From: an uncultured Sphingomonadaceae bacterium
GTDB lineage: Bacteria; Pseudomonadota; Alphaproteobacteria; Sphingomonadales; Sphingomonadaceae
Assembly: GCA_946479505.1 (NCBI GenBank)
Contig: CAMLGC010000021.1
Span: forward strand, 1-37,844
Reading direction: 5' to 3'
Length of the DNA stretch: 37,844 nt
Of the stretch, positions 1-8,446 are shown piece by piece. Below the pieces are notes generated by a model. The model searched no databases. It was not told the DNA's origin and worked only from the letters and a program-made list of their open reading frames with translations. How positions within the stretch are numbered: position 1 is the stretch's first letter; every line of letters begins with the position of its first letter. Position numbers and translations under genes: made by a program.

Positions 1-28
1 GCCCCGTACCGGGCCCACCCCAACTGCC

Positions 29-46
29 CCCCGGCCTTCGCCGGGG
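29..46 (-). terminator. GC-rich hairpin 3' of the ThDP-enzyme gene
   Basis: A perfect 7-bp stem (CCCCGGC / GCCGGGG) closes a 4-nt loop, 17 bases beyond the stop codon of the minus-strand gene at 63. It could end or protect that transcript. No U-tract follows on the minus strand, so intrinsic termination is doubtful. Confidence 0.35.
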
Positions 47-62
47 AGGTGCTGGATCGGGG

Positions 63-1844
63 TTACTCGTCGCTTCCGAACACGCTGGCGAAGACCTGCT
101 TGGCGGTGCCCTTGATGACGCCGATCTCGTCGGGGTCGCCCTTCACCATCGTCGAGGTGAACGCCTTGGCCTGGTCGAGCGAGATGTGTGGCGGGAGCGG
201 CGGCACCTCGGGGTCGGTCTTGACCTCGATCACGCACGGGCGTGCTGCCGCGAGCGCGCGGTCCCAGGCAGGCCCCAATTGCTCGGGATCATCCACATAG
301 ATGCCTTCGAGCCCGATCAGCTCGGCGAAGCGGTGATAGGGGACGCTCGGAATCTGCTGCGTGGCGACGAAGCGCGGGTTGCCCTCCATTACGCGCTGCT
401 CCCAGGTGACCTGATTGAGGTCCTGGTTGTTGAGCACGACGACGACGAAGCGCGGATCGGCCCATTGCTCCCAATATTTGGAGACGGTGATGAGCTCGGC
501 CATGTTGTTCATCTGCATCGCGCCGTCGCCGACGGTCGCGATCACCGGGCGGTCGGGATAGGCGAACTTGGCCGCGATCGCGTACGGCACGCCCGCGCCC
601 ATCGAGGCGAGCCCGCCCGAGAGCGAGCACATCATGCCCCGCCGAATATAGAGATCGCGAGCGTACCAGTTGGCGCACGAGCCCGAATCGCTGGTGACGA
701 TCGCGCGGTCGGGGAGGCGCGGGCTCAGCTCGGTGAAGATGCGCTGCGGATTGACCGGGTTGGCCGAGACGCTCGCGCGGTCGCGGAGCGTGTCCTCCCA
801 ATCGCGCTTCCACTCGGCGATCGTGTCGCGCCAGCCGTCCTTCCGTTCGAGCAGCGGCAGGAGCTGGGTGAGCGTCTCCTTCACGTCACCCTGCAAGTTG
901 ACGTCGCTGGGGAAGCGGATCGAGAGCATCGCGGCGTCGAGGTCGACCTGCACGCCCTTCGCCTGACCTTCCTTGGGCAGGAACTCCGAATAGGGGAAGC
1001 CCGAGCCGAGCATGATGAAGGTGTCGCATTCCATCATCAGGTCGTAGCTGGGCTTGGTGCCGAGCAGCCCGATCGAGCCCGTCACCCAGGGCAGGTCGTC
1101 CGGGAGGACCTGCTTGCCGAGCAGCGCCTTCGCTGCGCCCGCGCCGAGCAGATCGGAAAGTGCGATCACCTCGTCGACCGCGTCCTTGGCGCCCGCGCCG
1201 ACGAGGATCGCGACCTTCTCGCCCGCGTTGATGACGTCGGCGGCGCGTTTGAGATCGTCCGCTTCGGGCACCACCTTGGGCTGGTTCCAGCCGATCCCCG
1301 AAAAGACGAAGCCGTGCTTTCGCTGCGGTTCCTCCATCTCCAGGTCCTGGAGGTCGTTGGGGAAGATCAGCGCGGTCACGCGCCGGTCGGCCTTGGCGAT
1401 CCGCACCGCGCGGTCGGTCAAATGGCGCACCTGCGCGGGGACCATCGCATAGCCGGTGAACGCGCCCGCGACGTCCTTGAACATCGTGGTGAGGTCGAGC
1501 TCCTGCTGGTAGTGCGCGCCCACCGCGCTGCGCGCCTGCTGGCCGACGATCGCGAGCACGGGCATGTGGTCCATGCGCGCGTCGTAGAGGCCGGTGAGGA
1601 GGTGCGAGGCGCCGGGGCCCGAGGTTGCCATGCAGACGCCGAGCTCGCCGGTGAACTTGGCGTGGGCGGAGGCCATGAACGCGGCCATCTCCTCGTGGCG
1701 GACCTGGACGAAGTCGAACTTGTCGCCCGCGCGGTCGAGCGCGCCCAACAGGCCGTTGATGCCATCGCCGGGATAGCCGAAGATGCGGCGCACGCCCCAT
1801 TGGTGGAGCCGCTCCCAGAAATAGTCGCCGACCGTCTGCGCCAT
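63..1844 (-). CDS. ThDP-dependent pyruvate oxidase/acetolactate-synthase-like enzyme
   Basis: A 593-residue member of the thiamine-diphosphate (ThDP) enzyme superfamily, in the branch with pyruvate oxidase (PoxB) and acetolactate synthase. The N-terminal pyrimidine-binding domain carries the activating Glu in VRHEEMAAF (about residue 51). The middle domain is of the FAD/nucleotide-binding type. The C-terminal ThDP domain has GDGAMQMNN followed by VVVLNNQDLN (about residues 436-466), the Mg-ThDP motif. The ATG at 1844 is chosen because AGGAGG sits 7 bases upstream on the minus strand; the frame is open farther upstream, but without comparable support. It lies 94 bases downstream of a 2-hydroxyacid oxidase gene on the same strand, so the pair may be one operon. 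Decarboxylation of pyruvate or another 2-oxo acid is inferred. The substrate and electron acceptor cannot be read from sequence, and I see no obvious lipid-binding tail like that of E. coli PoxB. Confidence 0.85.
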   Translation of the reverse strand: MAQTVGDYFWERLHQWGVRRIFGYPGDGINGLLGALDRAGDKFDFVQVRHEEMAAFMASAHAKFTGELGVCMATSGPGASHLLTGLYDARMDHMPVLAIVGQQARSAVGAHYQQELDLTTMFKDVAGAFTGYAMVPAQVRHLTDRAVRIAKADRRVTALIFPNDLQDLEMEEPQRKHGFVFSGIGWNQPKVVPEADDLKRAADVINAGEKVAILVGAGAKDAVDEVIALSDLLGAGAAKALLGKQVLPDDLPWVTGSIGLLGTKPSYDLMMECDTFIMLGSGFPYSEFLPKEGQAKGVQVDLDAAMLSIRFPSDVNLQGDVKETLTQLLPLLERKDGWRDTIAEWKRDWEDTLRDRASVSANPVNPQRIFTELSPRLPDRAIVTSDSGSCANWYARDLYIRRGMMCSLSGGLASMGAGVPYAIAAKFAYPDRPVIATVGDGAMQMNNMAELITVSKYWEQWADPRFVVVVLNNQDLNQVTWEQRVMEGNPRFVATQQIPSVPYHRFAELIGLEGIYVDDPEQLGPAWDRALAAARPCVIEVKTDPEVPPLPPHISLDQAKAFTSTMVKGDPDEIGVIKGTAKQVFASVFGSDE

Positions 1845-1938
1845 CTGCGCGCCTCCTGCTTGGGTGTTCGGAATACGCCAACGTAACGGCCCGCAACGCC
1901 GCGCGTTCCCTCGCGGCACGACATATCGGCGTGGAGGC

Positions 1939-3180
1939 CTAGACGATGGGCATCGGCGCGCCGTGCATGTGGCGCATGACGTTGGTGTCGAGCTTGTCGA
2001 GCGAGGCGACGCCGAGCTGGCCGAGCTCGTTCATCGCCTGGTCGTGGAGCACCTCGAGCGCGCGCGTGACGCCGTCTGCGCCCGCGGCGCACAGGCCGTA
2101 GAGCGTCGCGCGGCCGGTCATCACCGCGTCGGCGCCGAGCGCGAGCGCCTTGAGGATATCGGTGCCGTGGCGGATGCCGCCGGACATATAGACCTGCATC
2201 CGATCGCCCGCGATTTCGCGCGCCTGCGCGAGGATATCGAGCGCGGAGATCGCCCAATCCATCTGCCGCCCGCCGTGGCTGCCGAGCATCACCCCGTCCA
2301 CCCCGGCGTCGAGCGCGTACCGGACATCGTCGAGGTTGAGGATGCCCTTCACGAAGAAGGGCTTTTTCCAACGATCGCGGATTTTCGCCACCGTGTCCCA
2401 CGCCATCGTGCGCGGCATCTGCTCGCGAATCCAGAAGGCGCTGTCGAAGAAGCCGCGGCGATCCTTGGGGATGAAATCGACCACGTTGGCGAATTCCGGC
2501 ATGCCGTGGCTCAATGCCGAGGCGAGCCACGCCGGGTGCCGCGCCGCATCGAGAATCGTCGAGAGCGTCGGCCGGCTCTGCGTCGCCCGCGTGCGTGCGT
2601 CCCATTCGCGATCGCCGAAAATCTGCGAGTTGGTGGTGAGCACCAGCGCCTCGCATCCGCAGGCATCGGCGCGGCGGATCAGTTCCTGCCAGATTTCCTC
2701 GCCGCCGAAGACGTAGAGCTGCCACCAATGGCGCACGCCCGGCGCCTCCCGGGCGACGCGCTCCATCGTGTCGTTGGACATCGTGCTCTGGATGAACGGC
2801 ACGCTGATCCGCGCCGCGCCTTGCGCCAGCGCCGTGTCGCCGTGGCGCATGAACAGGCCGTTGAGCCCCGTCGGCGCGATGCACAGCGGCATCGCGGCGG
2901 TCTTGCCCAGGATCGGGCGTTCGAGGCTGCGGTGCGATTCATCGACCAAGGTGTGGGGCATGAAGCGCCATTCGGCGAAGACCTCGCGCTCGCGATAGAG
3001 CGTCGCCTCCTGCCCCGCGCCGCCTTCGAGATATTCGAGCACGAAGCGCGGCATCCGTTCGTGGGTGCGCGCGCGCAGGTCGCCGATCGCCTTGACGCGC
3101 GCCATGTCGCGCCCGGTGTAGAAATGCCGCGCGGGCGATCCGCCCATCTGCGCGGTCGAACGGGGAACGCGAAGCGCCAT
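1939..3180 (-). CDS. FMN-dependent alpha-hydroxy-acid dehydrogenase/oxidase (LldD/GOX family)
   Basis: A 413-residue (beta/alpha)8 flavoenzyme of the L-lactate dehydrogenase / glycolate oxidase / mandelate dehydrogenase family, which oxidises an L-2-hydroxy acid to the 2-oxo acid. Family marks in order are the FMN-binding segment IAPTGLNGL, QSTMSND, the WWQLYVF strand, VKGIL with the conserved Lys, and GSHGGRQMD (about residues 300-308), which holds the catalytic His and the substrate-carboxylate Arg. The phosphate-binding end is YMSGGIRHGTDILKALALGA. The start at 3180 has AGAGGA about 7 bases upstream; an in-frame ATG at 3207 lacks a ribosome site. The gene precedes the ThDP enzyme in the transcription direction. 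Lactate to pyruvate, then decarboxylation, would be a consistent two-step path, but this is inference. Confidence 0.88.
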   Translation of the reverse strand: MALRVPRSTAQMGGSPARHFYTGRDMARVKAIGDLRARTHERMPRFVLEYLEGGAGQEATLYREREVFAEWRFMPHTLVDESHRSLERPILGKTAAMPLCIAPTGLNGLFMRHGDTALAQGAARISVPFIQSTMSNDTMERVAREAPGVRHWWQLYVFGGEEIWQELIRRADACGCEALVLTTNSQIFGDREWDARTRATQSRPTLSTILDAARHPAWLASALSHGMPEFANVVDFIPKDRRGFFDSAFWIREQMPRTMAWDTVAKIRDRWKKPFFVKGILNLDDVRYALDAGVDGVMLGSHGGRQMDWAISALDILAQAREIAGDRMQVYMSGGIRHGTDILKALALGADAVMTGRATLYGLCAAGADGVTRALEVLHDQAMNELGQLGVASLDKLDTNVMRHMHGAPMPIV

Positions 3181-3395
3181 CCGGCTGTCCTCTTTCGGCT
3201 GTGACATAGGAAGAACCCGACCGGGGCGGATTGTTCCCGAATGCGCACCGGCGATGCCGAAGTCGGGCAGACGGAGCGGACGCCGTCGGCACGGCGGCTC
3301 CTCCATCAAGGATATGGCGGGACTGATCGTCACCAGCCCGGGATTGCTCGGCCGCTGACGCTCGGCAGCGGAGCCGTCGCACAACACGCAAGGCA

Positions 3396-3423
3396 ACGCC
3401 CGGGAGCCGAAGCCCCCGGGCGT
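3396..3423 (-). terminator. UUCG-tetraloop hairpin just after the rne stop
   Basis: A perfect 9-bp outer stem (ACGCCCGGG / CCCGGGCGT) continues on the minus strand into GGC-UUCG-GCU. This gives a roughly 12-bp stem closed by a C(UUCG)G tetraloop. It begins 8 bases after the rne stop codon. It lacks a good U-tract, so it may be a weak or Rho-assisted terminator, or a 3'-end protector of the rne mRNA. Confidence 0.55.
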
Positions 3424-3430
3424 CATCCGG

Positions 3431-6157
3431 TCAGCCGCCGAAGGTGCGCTGCCACCAGCCGCCGCGCCGCGGACGGTCCTCGTCGAGCTCGTCCGCGGTG
3501 CCGGCCGCCGCCTCGTCGGCAGGCGCCGCCCCATCGCCGCCCCGTGCACTGTTCGGCGTCGGAGCCTGCGGCGCTTCGGCCTCGGCACCCTCGTCGGCGG
3601 TGGCCGCTTCGGCCTTTTTCCGGCGCGTGCGCTTCGGCTTGGCCTCGGCGGGGACGTCGGCAGCAGGCTCGGGCGCAGGAGCCTCCGTCTCGGCCGATGC
3701 GTCGGCCTTCTTGCGCCGCGTCCGCTTGGGCTTGGCGGGCGTCGCTTCCTCGGCCGCGTCCGTCGCCGGCGCCGGCTCGACGGGGGCTTCGGTCTCGACC
3801 TTGCGACGCCGACCGCGCGCCGGCTTGGGCGCGGGCTCGGCCGTCTCTTCGGCTGCCGGTACCGGCGCGGCCGCCTGCTCGTCCGACGCGACCGCCTCTT
3901 CGGTGCGGGCACGTGGGCGACGGCGGGTGCGCTTTACCGGTTCGGCCGGCGTCTCTTCGGAGGGCTCGGGCGCTTCGGGCTCGCCGGCCGAGACTGCGGT
4001 CTCGGCGTCGCCCGATGCCTCCTGTGCCGGTGCCTCGGTGCGGGTTCCGCGTCCGCGCCCGCCACGACGGCCGCGCCGACCGCGGCGGCGGCGCGATTCG
4101 GCATCGTCTTCGGCGGCGTTGGTCCGCTCCTCGTGCTCGGTATCCTCGACGCGATCTTCCGCGGCCTCGGTGCCGGCCTCGGCAGCTTCGGGCTGTTCGC
4201 CATGCTCGTCGCGACCGCGGCCGCGCCGGCCGCGCCGGCGACGGCGGCGGCGATGCTCGCCGCGGCCCTCTTCGTCGCGCTCGTCGCTGCGGGCCTCGGT
4301 GTCGGCCTCTTCCTCGTCGAGCGTTTCTTCCTCGATCTCGGGCTCGTCCTCCTCGATCACCGCCGGCTCGAAGCGCGGTGCATGCGCCGGCGGGCCGCCC
4401 GATGCCTCGACCGACATGCGCGCGCCTTCCTGCTCGCCGTCGGCTTCGACCTCGACATGGACGCCATAGCGATCCTCGATCTCGGCAAGCTCGCCGCGCT
4501 TTCTGTTGAGCAGGTAGAAGGCCGCTTCCTGGCTCGCGAGCAGCGTCAGGACCGAGCCGCGCCCGCGCGCCGCTTCATCCTCGATCAGGCGCAGCGCCGA
4601 GAGGCCCGCCGACGAGGCGGTGCGCACCAGCCCGGTCCCCTCGCAATGCGGGCATTGACGGGTCGATGCCTCGAGTACGCCGGTGCGCAGCCGCTGGCGG
4701 CTCATCTCCATGAGACCGAACGACGAGATGCGGCCGACCTGGATGCGCGCGCGATCGTTCTTGAGCGCCTCCTTAACCGCCTTCTCGACCTTCCGGACGT
4801 TCGATCCGTGGTCCATGTCGATGAAGTCGATCACGACCAGCCCGGCCATGTCGCGCAGCCGGAGCTGGCGCGCGATCTCGTGCGCCGCCTCGAGATTGGT
4901 CGCGGTCGCGGTCTGCTCGATATTGTGCTCGCGCGTCGAGCGCCCCGAGTTGATGTCGATCGAGACCAGCGCTTCGGTCGGGTTGATGACCAGATAGCCG
5001 CCCGATTTGAGCTGGACGACGGGATGGTACATCGCCGCGAGCTGGTCCTCGACATGATGGCGCTGGAACAGCGGCACCGCGTCCGAATAATGCTTCACGC
5101 GCCGGGCGTGGCTCGGCATCAGGAGCTTCATGAAGTCCTTGGCCTGGCGATAGCCCTCGTCGCCCTCGACGATCACCTCGTCGATGTCCTTGTTGTAGAT
5201 GTCGCGGATCGCGCGCTTGATGAGATCGCTGTCGCCATAGATCAGCGCCGGCGCCGACGACGAAAGCGTGGTCTCGCGAATCCCGTCCCACAATCGCGCG
5301 AGATAGTCGAAGTCGCGCTTGATCTCGGTCTTGGTGCGGCTGAGCCCGGCGGTGCGCACGATGCAGCCCATCGTCGACGGCAGCTTCAAATCGGCCATGA
5401 TCGATTTGAGCCGCTTGCGGTCGCCCGCATTGCTGATCTTGCGGCTGATTCCGCCACCGTGCGAGGTGTTGGGCATCAGCACGCAATAGCGGCCGGCGAG
5501 GCTCAGATAGGTGGTCAGCGCCGCGCCCTTGTTGCCGCGCTCCTCCTTGACGACCTGGACGAGCAGCACCTGGCGGCGATGGATGACGTCCTGGATCTTG
5601 TAGCGCTTGCGCAGATTGAGCCGGCGCTCGCGCAGTTCGTCGGCGGCGGCGTCGGCCTTGCCGCGCTTGCGGCCGCGGCGACGGCGGCCGCCGTCTTCCT
5701 CGCGCCCCTCGGACTCGCTTTCGCCGGCCTCGGGCGCATCCTCGTCGCCGGGCTCGGCAACCTCTTCGAAACCCGCGCCCTCGTCGTCGAAGCGATCGAG
5801 CACGTCTTCGTCGGCATCGATCGCGTCGGCTTCGTCGCTCTCGGCGCGCAGCGCGGCTTCCTCCGCGGCGTGCTCGGCTTCCTCGCGGAGCAGCGCGTCG
5901 CGGTCGGCCTTGGGAATCTGGTAGTAATCGGGGTGGATTTCGCTGAACGCGAGGAACCCGTGGCGATTGCCGCCATAATCGATGAATGCCGCCTGGAGCG
6001 ACGGTTCGACCCGGGTTACCTTCGCCAGATAGATGTTGCCCTTGAGCTGCTTGCGCTCGGCACTCTCGAAATCAAACTCCTCGATTCGGTTTCCCTTGAC
6101 GACGGCGACGCGGGTTTCCTCCCGGTGCCGTGCGTCGATCAGCATACGCATGGTCAT
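3431..6157 (-). CDS. rne: Ribonuclease E/G
   Basis: Endoribonuclease E, 908 residues, the scaffold of the RNA degradosome. The start at 6157 (MTMRMLIDARHREETRVAVV) has GGAGA 8 bases upstream and matches the alphaproteobacterial N-terminus. The S1 domain is split by an acidic, low-complexity insertion (about residues 85-170), a known alphaproteobacterial trait. The catalytic core has VSIDINSG (about 400) and VVIDFIDMD (about 440), which hold the Mg-binding Asp residues. The Zn-link CPHCEG is near residue 502. The C-terminal third is disordered and rich in Glu, Ala, Pro and Arg. It holds repeated basic blocks, including KPKRTRRKKA twice, VKRTRRRPRAR and RGRRRKVET, typical RNA-binding segments. 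The protein ends RRGGWWQRTFGG; the GWW motif is known in Caulobacter RNase E to dock PNPase. A promoter and long leader are described separately. Confidence 0.97.
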   Translation of the reverse strand: MTMRMLIDARHREETRVAVVKGNRIEEFDFESAERKQLKGNIYLAKVTRVEPSLQAAFIDYGGNRHGFLAFSEIHPDYYQIPKADRDALLREEAEHAAEEAALRAESDEADAIDADEDVLDRFDDEGAGFEEVAEPGDEDAPEAGESESEGREEDGGRRRRGRKRGKADAAADELRERRLNLRKRYKIQDVIHRRQVLLVQVVKEERGNKGAALTTYLSLAGRYCVLMPNTSHGGGISRKISNAGDRKRLKSIMADLKLPSTMGCIVRTAGLSRTKTEIKRDFDYLARLWDGIRETTLSSSAPALIYGDSDLIKRAIRDIYNKDIDEVIVEGDEGYRQAKDFMKLLMPSHARRVKHYSDAVPLFQRHHVEDQLAAMYHPVVQLKSGGYLVINPTEALVSIDINSGRSTREHNIEQTATATNLEAAHEIARQLRLRDMAGLVVIDFIDMDHGSNVRKVEKAVKEALKNDRARIQVGRISSFGLMEMSRQRLRTGVLEASTRQCPHCEGTGLVRTASSAGLSALRLIEDEAARGRGSVLTLLASQEAAFYLLNRKRGELAEIEDRYGVHVEVEADGEQEGARMSVEASGGPPAHAPRFEPAVIEEDEPEIEEETLDEEEADTEARSDERDEEGRGEHRRRRRRRGRRGRGRDEHGEQPEAAEAGTEAAEDRVEDTEHEERTNAAEDDAESRRRRGRRGRRGGRGRGTRTEAPAQEASGDAETAVSAGEPEAPEPSEETPAEPVKRTRRRPRARTEEAVASDEQAAAPVPAAEETAEPAPKPARGRRRKVETEAPVEPAPATDAAEEATPAKPKRTRRKKADASAETEAPAPEPAADVPAEAKPKRTRRKKAEAATADEGAEAEAPQAPTPNSARGGDGAAPADEAAAGTADELDEDRPRRGGWWQRTFGG

Positions 6158-6651
6158 TGAAATGTCTCCGGGCGCGCGGCGGCGGCGTGGGCCTCGGCCG
6201 CGCGCGATGAACGAGCGTTGTCGGCGCCGCGGCGTACATGCCACCGGCTCCGGTCACGCGGGTTTTTGTTGATTGTTCATGATCTCGCGGCGCACGTCCG
6301 GCCCTGAGGCTCCGGACTCCCGCACCCGCATCTCCGCCGGCAGATGCCGTGCGGATAGAGGGGGAGGGGAAATGCGCCATGCGAGTGTCAACCTGGTGAT
6401 GCCGCACGCCGATCGAAAGGCCGAGGCGGCGGAAAGAACCGGCAGGGCGGAATACATGCCATGCCGGTGACCGACATGCCTAGCACCGGACATGCGGCAC
6501 GGCAACCGGCATGGCGTCGGCGGGCACGGTTCGTCGCATTCCGCTGGAAACATGAAAAATGCCCCGTTAACCCCTTCTATTCACCGTGATTTGAGTTCCC
6601 GGCGTTAGTCGAGTGTCAGTAAAAAGTTTCACGAACGGGAACCCCCCGCCC
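6158..6651. other. Divergent intergenic region between rne and the amidase gene
   Basis: This 494-base gap separates two divergent genes. The left two thirds would be the rne 5' leader (see the promoter at 6477-6505). It holds GC-rich inverted repeats, for example GTCCGG...CCGGAC near 6298 and a long GCGCGCGG-type stem close to the rne start. The AT-richer stretch around 6550-6620 probably holds the amidase promoter, but I could not place its -35 and -10 boxes. No convincing gene lies here. Confidence 0.6.
6477..6505 (-). promoter_or_regulatory. Probable rne promoter
   Basis: On the minus strand TTGCCGT (6499-6505) is followed after exactly 14 bases by GCTAGGCA (6477-6484). This fits the alphaproteobacterial housekeeping consensus TTGaCGS-N10-14-GCTANAWC and has the same spacing as the thyA promoter here. 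Transcription would begin near 6470 and leave a leader of about 310 nt. Long leaders are known to mediate RNase E autoregulation in enterobacteria; the same role here is inference. Confidence 0.5.
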
Positions 6652-7857
6652 ATGTCTTTTCGCTGGACCGGCGCTTGCCGGGCACGGCATTGTCGGCCTG
6701 TGTCTTTCGTTCTCGCGCTCCTTGCCTGCTGGATCGCCGGTACACCCGGTTTCGCGGCGACGGTCGATCATATCGAGGTCGATCGTGGACGCATCGTAAT
6801 CCATTTCGACGGCGGCGTCGCGGCCGCCTCCAGCTTCGTGCTCGATGAACCCAGGCGGATCGCGGTCGATGTCGCCGGCGCCGCGCCGGGTGGCTCGGCA
6901 GAGGCAACCGGCGCCGTCGGCCGGGTCCGCCAGGGCGTGCATGGCGGCGACGGCGCGCGGATCGTGTTCGATCTCGTCCGCCCCGCGATCGTCACCGGCG
7001 GGCGTTTCGACGATCACGGCCGCACGTTGACGCTGTCGCTGGCGTCGGTCGATCACGACCGCTTCGCGCGTGCCGCATCGAACGGGCGCACGCGCTACAG
7101 CGTGTCGATGCCGGTGCCCCCCGTCGCCAACGGGGTCCATCTGCCCCGCGTCGCGGGCGACGACAGCCGGCCGCTGGTGGTGATCGATGCCGGGCACGGC
7201 GGGCACGATCCGGGTGCGATCTCGCCCGATACGGGCTTGCAGGAGAAAGACGTCACGCTGAAGATCGCCAAGGCGATCCGCGATCAGCTCGTCAAATCGG
7301 GGCGGGTGCGGGTCGCGCTGACGCGAAGCGACGATCGCTATCTGGTGCTGCGCGAACGTTTTCAGATCGCGCGCCGGCTCGATGCCGACCTGTTCGTGTC
7401 GATCCATTGCGACAGCGCGACCAATCCGGAGGCGACCGGCGCCACCGTTTACACGCTTTCCGAGGTTGCGTCGGACAAGGAGGCGGCGCGGCTCGCCGCG
7501 CGCGAGAACCGCGCGGACGTTCTCGACGGCGTCAATCTCGCCTCGACCTCGACCGACATCTCGTCGATCCTGATCGACCTGTCGCAACGCGAGACGATGA
7601 ACAGCGCGTCCGATTTCGCCCGCCTGCTCGGCCGCGAGGCCAAGCCGCTGGTGCCGATGAAGGACACCTTCCACCGGATGGCCTCGCTGATGGTGCTGAA
7701 GGCGCCCGACATGCCCTCGGTGCTGTTCGAAACCGGCTATATTTCGAATGACGAGGACGCGGCGTTCCTCAATTCGGCCGACGGCCGCCACCGCATCGCC
7801 GAGGCGATGAGCCGCGCGATCGACGTCTATTTCGCCAGGCAGCTCGTCTCGCGCTAA
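6652..7857 (+). CDS. amiC: N-acetylmuramoyl-L-alanine amidase (AmiC-like, periplasmic)
   Basis: A zinc amidase that cleaves the N-acetylmuramoyl-L-alanine bond of peptidoglycan during cell separation; 401 residues. A signal peptide ends near GTPGFA-ATV. An AMIN-type beta-rich domain (about residues 35-135) follows, then the Amidase_3 domain with VIDAGHGGHDPGA (about 178), LQEKDV (about 197) and VSIHCDS (about 250), which supply the Zn-binding His, Glu and His. LFETGYISN near residue 358 holds the catalytic Glu. The ATG at 6652 is preferred because it leads directly into the signal peptide; an in-frame GTG at 6613 is the alternative, and neither has a strong ribosome site. It sits between rne and the PBP1A gene, an arrangement conserved in alphaproteobacteria. 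Confidence 0.92.
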   Translation: MSFRWTGACRARHCRPVSFVLALLACWIAGTPGFAATVDHIEVDRGRIVIHFDGGVAAASSFVLDEPRRIAVDVAGAAPGGSAEATGAVGRVRQGVHGGDGARIVFDLVRPAIVTGGRFDDHGRTLTLSLASVDHDRFARAASNGRTRYSVSMPVPPVANGVHLPRVAGDDSRPLVVIDAGHGGHDPGAISPDTGLQEKDVTLKIAKAIRDQLVKSGRVRVALTRSDDRYLVLRERFQIARRLDADLFVSIHCDSATNPEATGATVYTLSEVASDKEAARLAARENRADVLDGVNLASTSTDISSILIDLSQRETMNSASDFARLLGREAKPLVPMKDTFHRMASLMVLKAPDMPSVLFETGYISNDEDAAFLNSADGRHRIAEAMSRAIDVYFARQLVSR

Positions 7858-7941
7858 GCGGGCGTGCGGCGCGCGTTATCGTAGCTTTCGAGGTACTTGC
7901 GTGGTATCACGGCAAGATCGTCGGTCGCCGAAGGGAGTCGA

Positions 7942-8331
7942 ATGATCGCGATGCTCCTGATCTCGCTTGCCGCATTCGCGAGCCAGGATCGTGGCGAGCA
8001 AGCCGCCGCCACTGCCATCCCGCCGCCGCCGCCGATGCCCGGTCTCGAATGGGCGGCAGGCATGTCCCTCTCCGAGCTCAAGCACCGCCTGGGGTCGGCT
8101 GGAGAGATAACGCGGCTCGAGCTTCCGGTCGGAAGCGACGGCGTGTTGGAATATTCCGGCGGGACGTGCACGGTCATCTTCGTGCTGAAACGCGCCCCCT
8201 CCGATGGTGCGTATCGCCCTGCCGATGAGGTGTATAGCGAATTTGCAGTTCCGATCACCGCGTCGGGCATTCCCATTCCCTATGATCGCGTGACGCCCTG
8301 TCTTGCGGACTTGAACCTGACGCGCAGGTAA
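7942..8331 (+). CDS. Small secreted protein of unknown function
   Basis: A 129-residue protein that I do not recognise. The ATG at 7942 is well supported by AGGGAG five bases upstream. The N-terminus (MIAMLLISLAAFASQ) reads as a short signal peptide. A proline run (IPPPPPMPG) precedes a compact domain, roughly residues 36-129, with two cysteines (GGTCTVIF and TPCLADL) that could form a disulfide in the periplasm. The segment AAGMSLSELKHRLGSAGEITRLELP resembles small bacterial envelope lipoprotein-like domains, but I cannot assign a family. It is inserted between amiC and mrcA on the same strand. Confidence 0.7.
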   Translation: MIAMLLISLAAFASQDRGEQAAATAIPPPPPMPGLEWAAGMSLSELKHRLGSAGEITRLELPVGSDGVLEYSGGTCTVIFVLKRAPSDGAYRPADEVYSEFAVPITASGIPIPYDRVTPCLADLNLTRR

Positions 8332-8429
8332 GCGGCGCGCCTTGAGCGACCGCGCGGGCCCATGCGGTCGCCTGCGCTCGGCCCCATAGGCGGCTCGCCG
8401 CATCTGTGCTGGCAACCGCAAAGAAAATT

Positions 8430-8437
8430 GCTACAGC
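8430..8437 (+). promoter_or_regulatory. -10-like box directly upstream of the PBP1A gene
   Basis: GCTACAGC matches the alphaproteobacterial -10 consensus GCTANAWC at all but one position. It lies 9 bases before the ATG at 8447, so the transcript would have almost no leader. The -35 region (around 8410) is poor. The PBP1A gene has no Shine-Dalgarno site, which agrees with near-leaderless initiation. Confidence 0.35.
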
Positions 8438-8446
8438 ATCGGCGCG

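Noticed and set aside
186..1886. 566-codon plus-strand open frame antisense to the ThDP enzyme
   Set aside because: Shadow frame; the minus-strand protein has intact ThDP motifs and a strong ribosome site.
4133..6160. 675-codon plus-strand open frame antisense to rne
   Set aside because: Ala/Leu/Arg-rich shadow of the rne codons, with no recognisable domain or ribosome site.
6566..6590. CtrA box upstream of the amidase gene
   Set aside because: GTTAACC is present, but the second TTAA half-site at the required 7-base spacing is missing.
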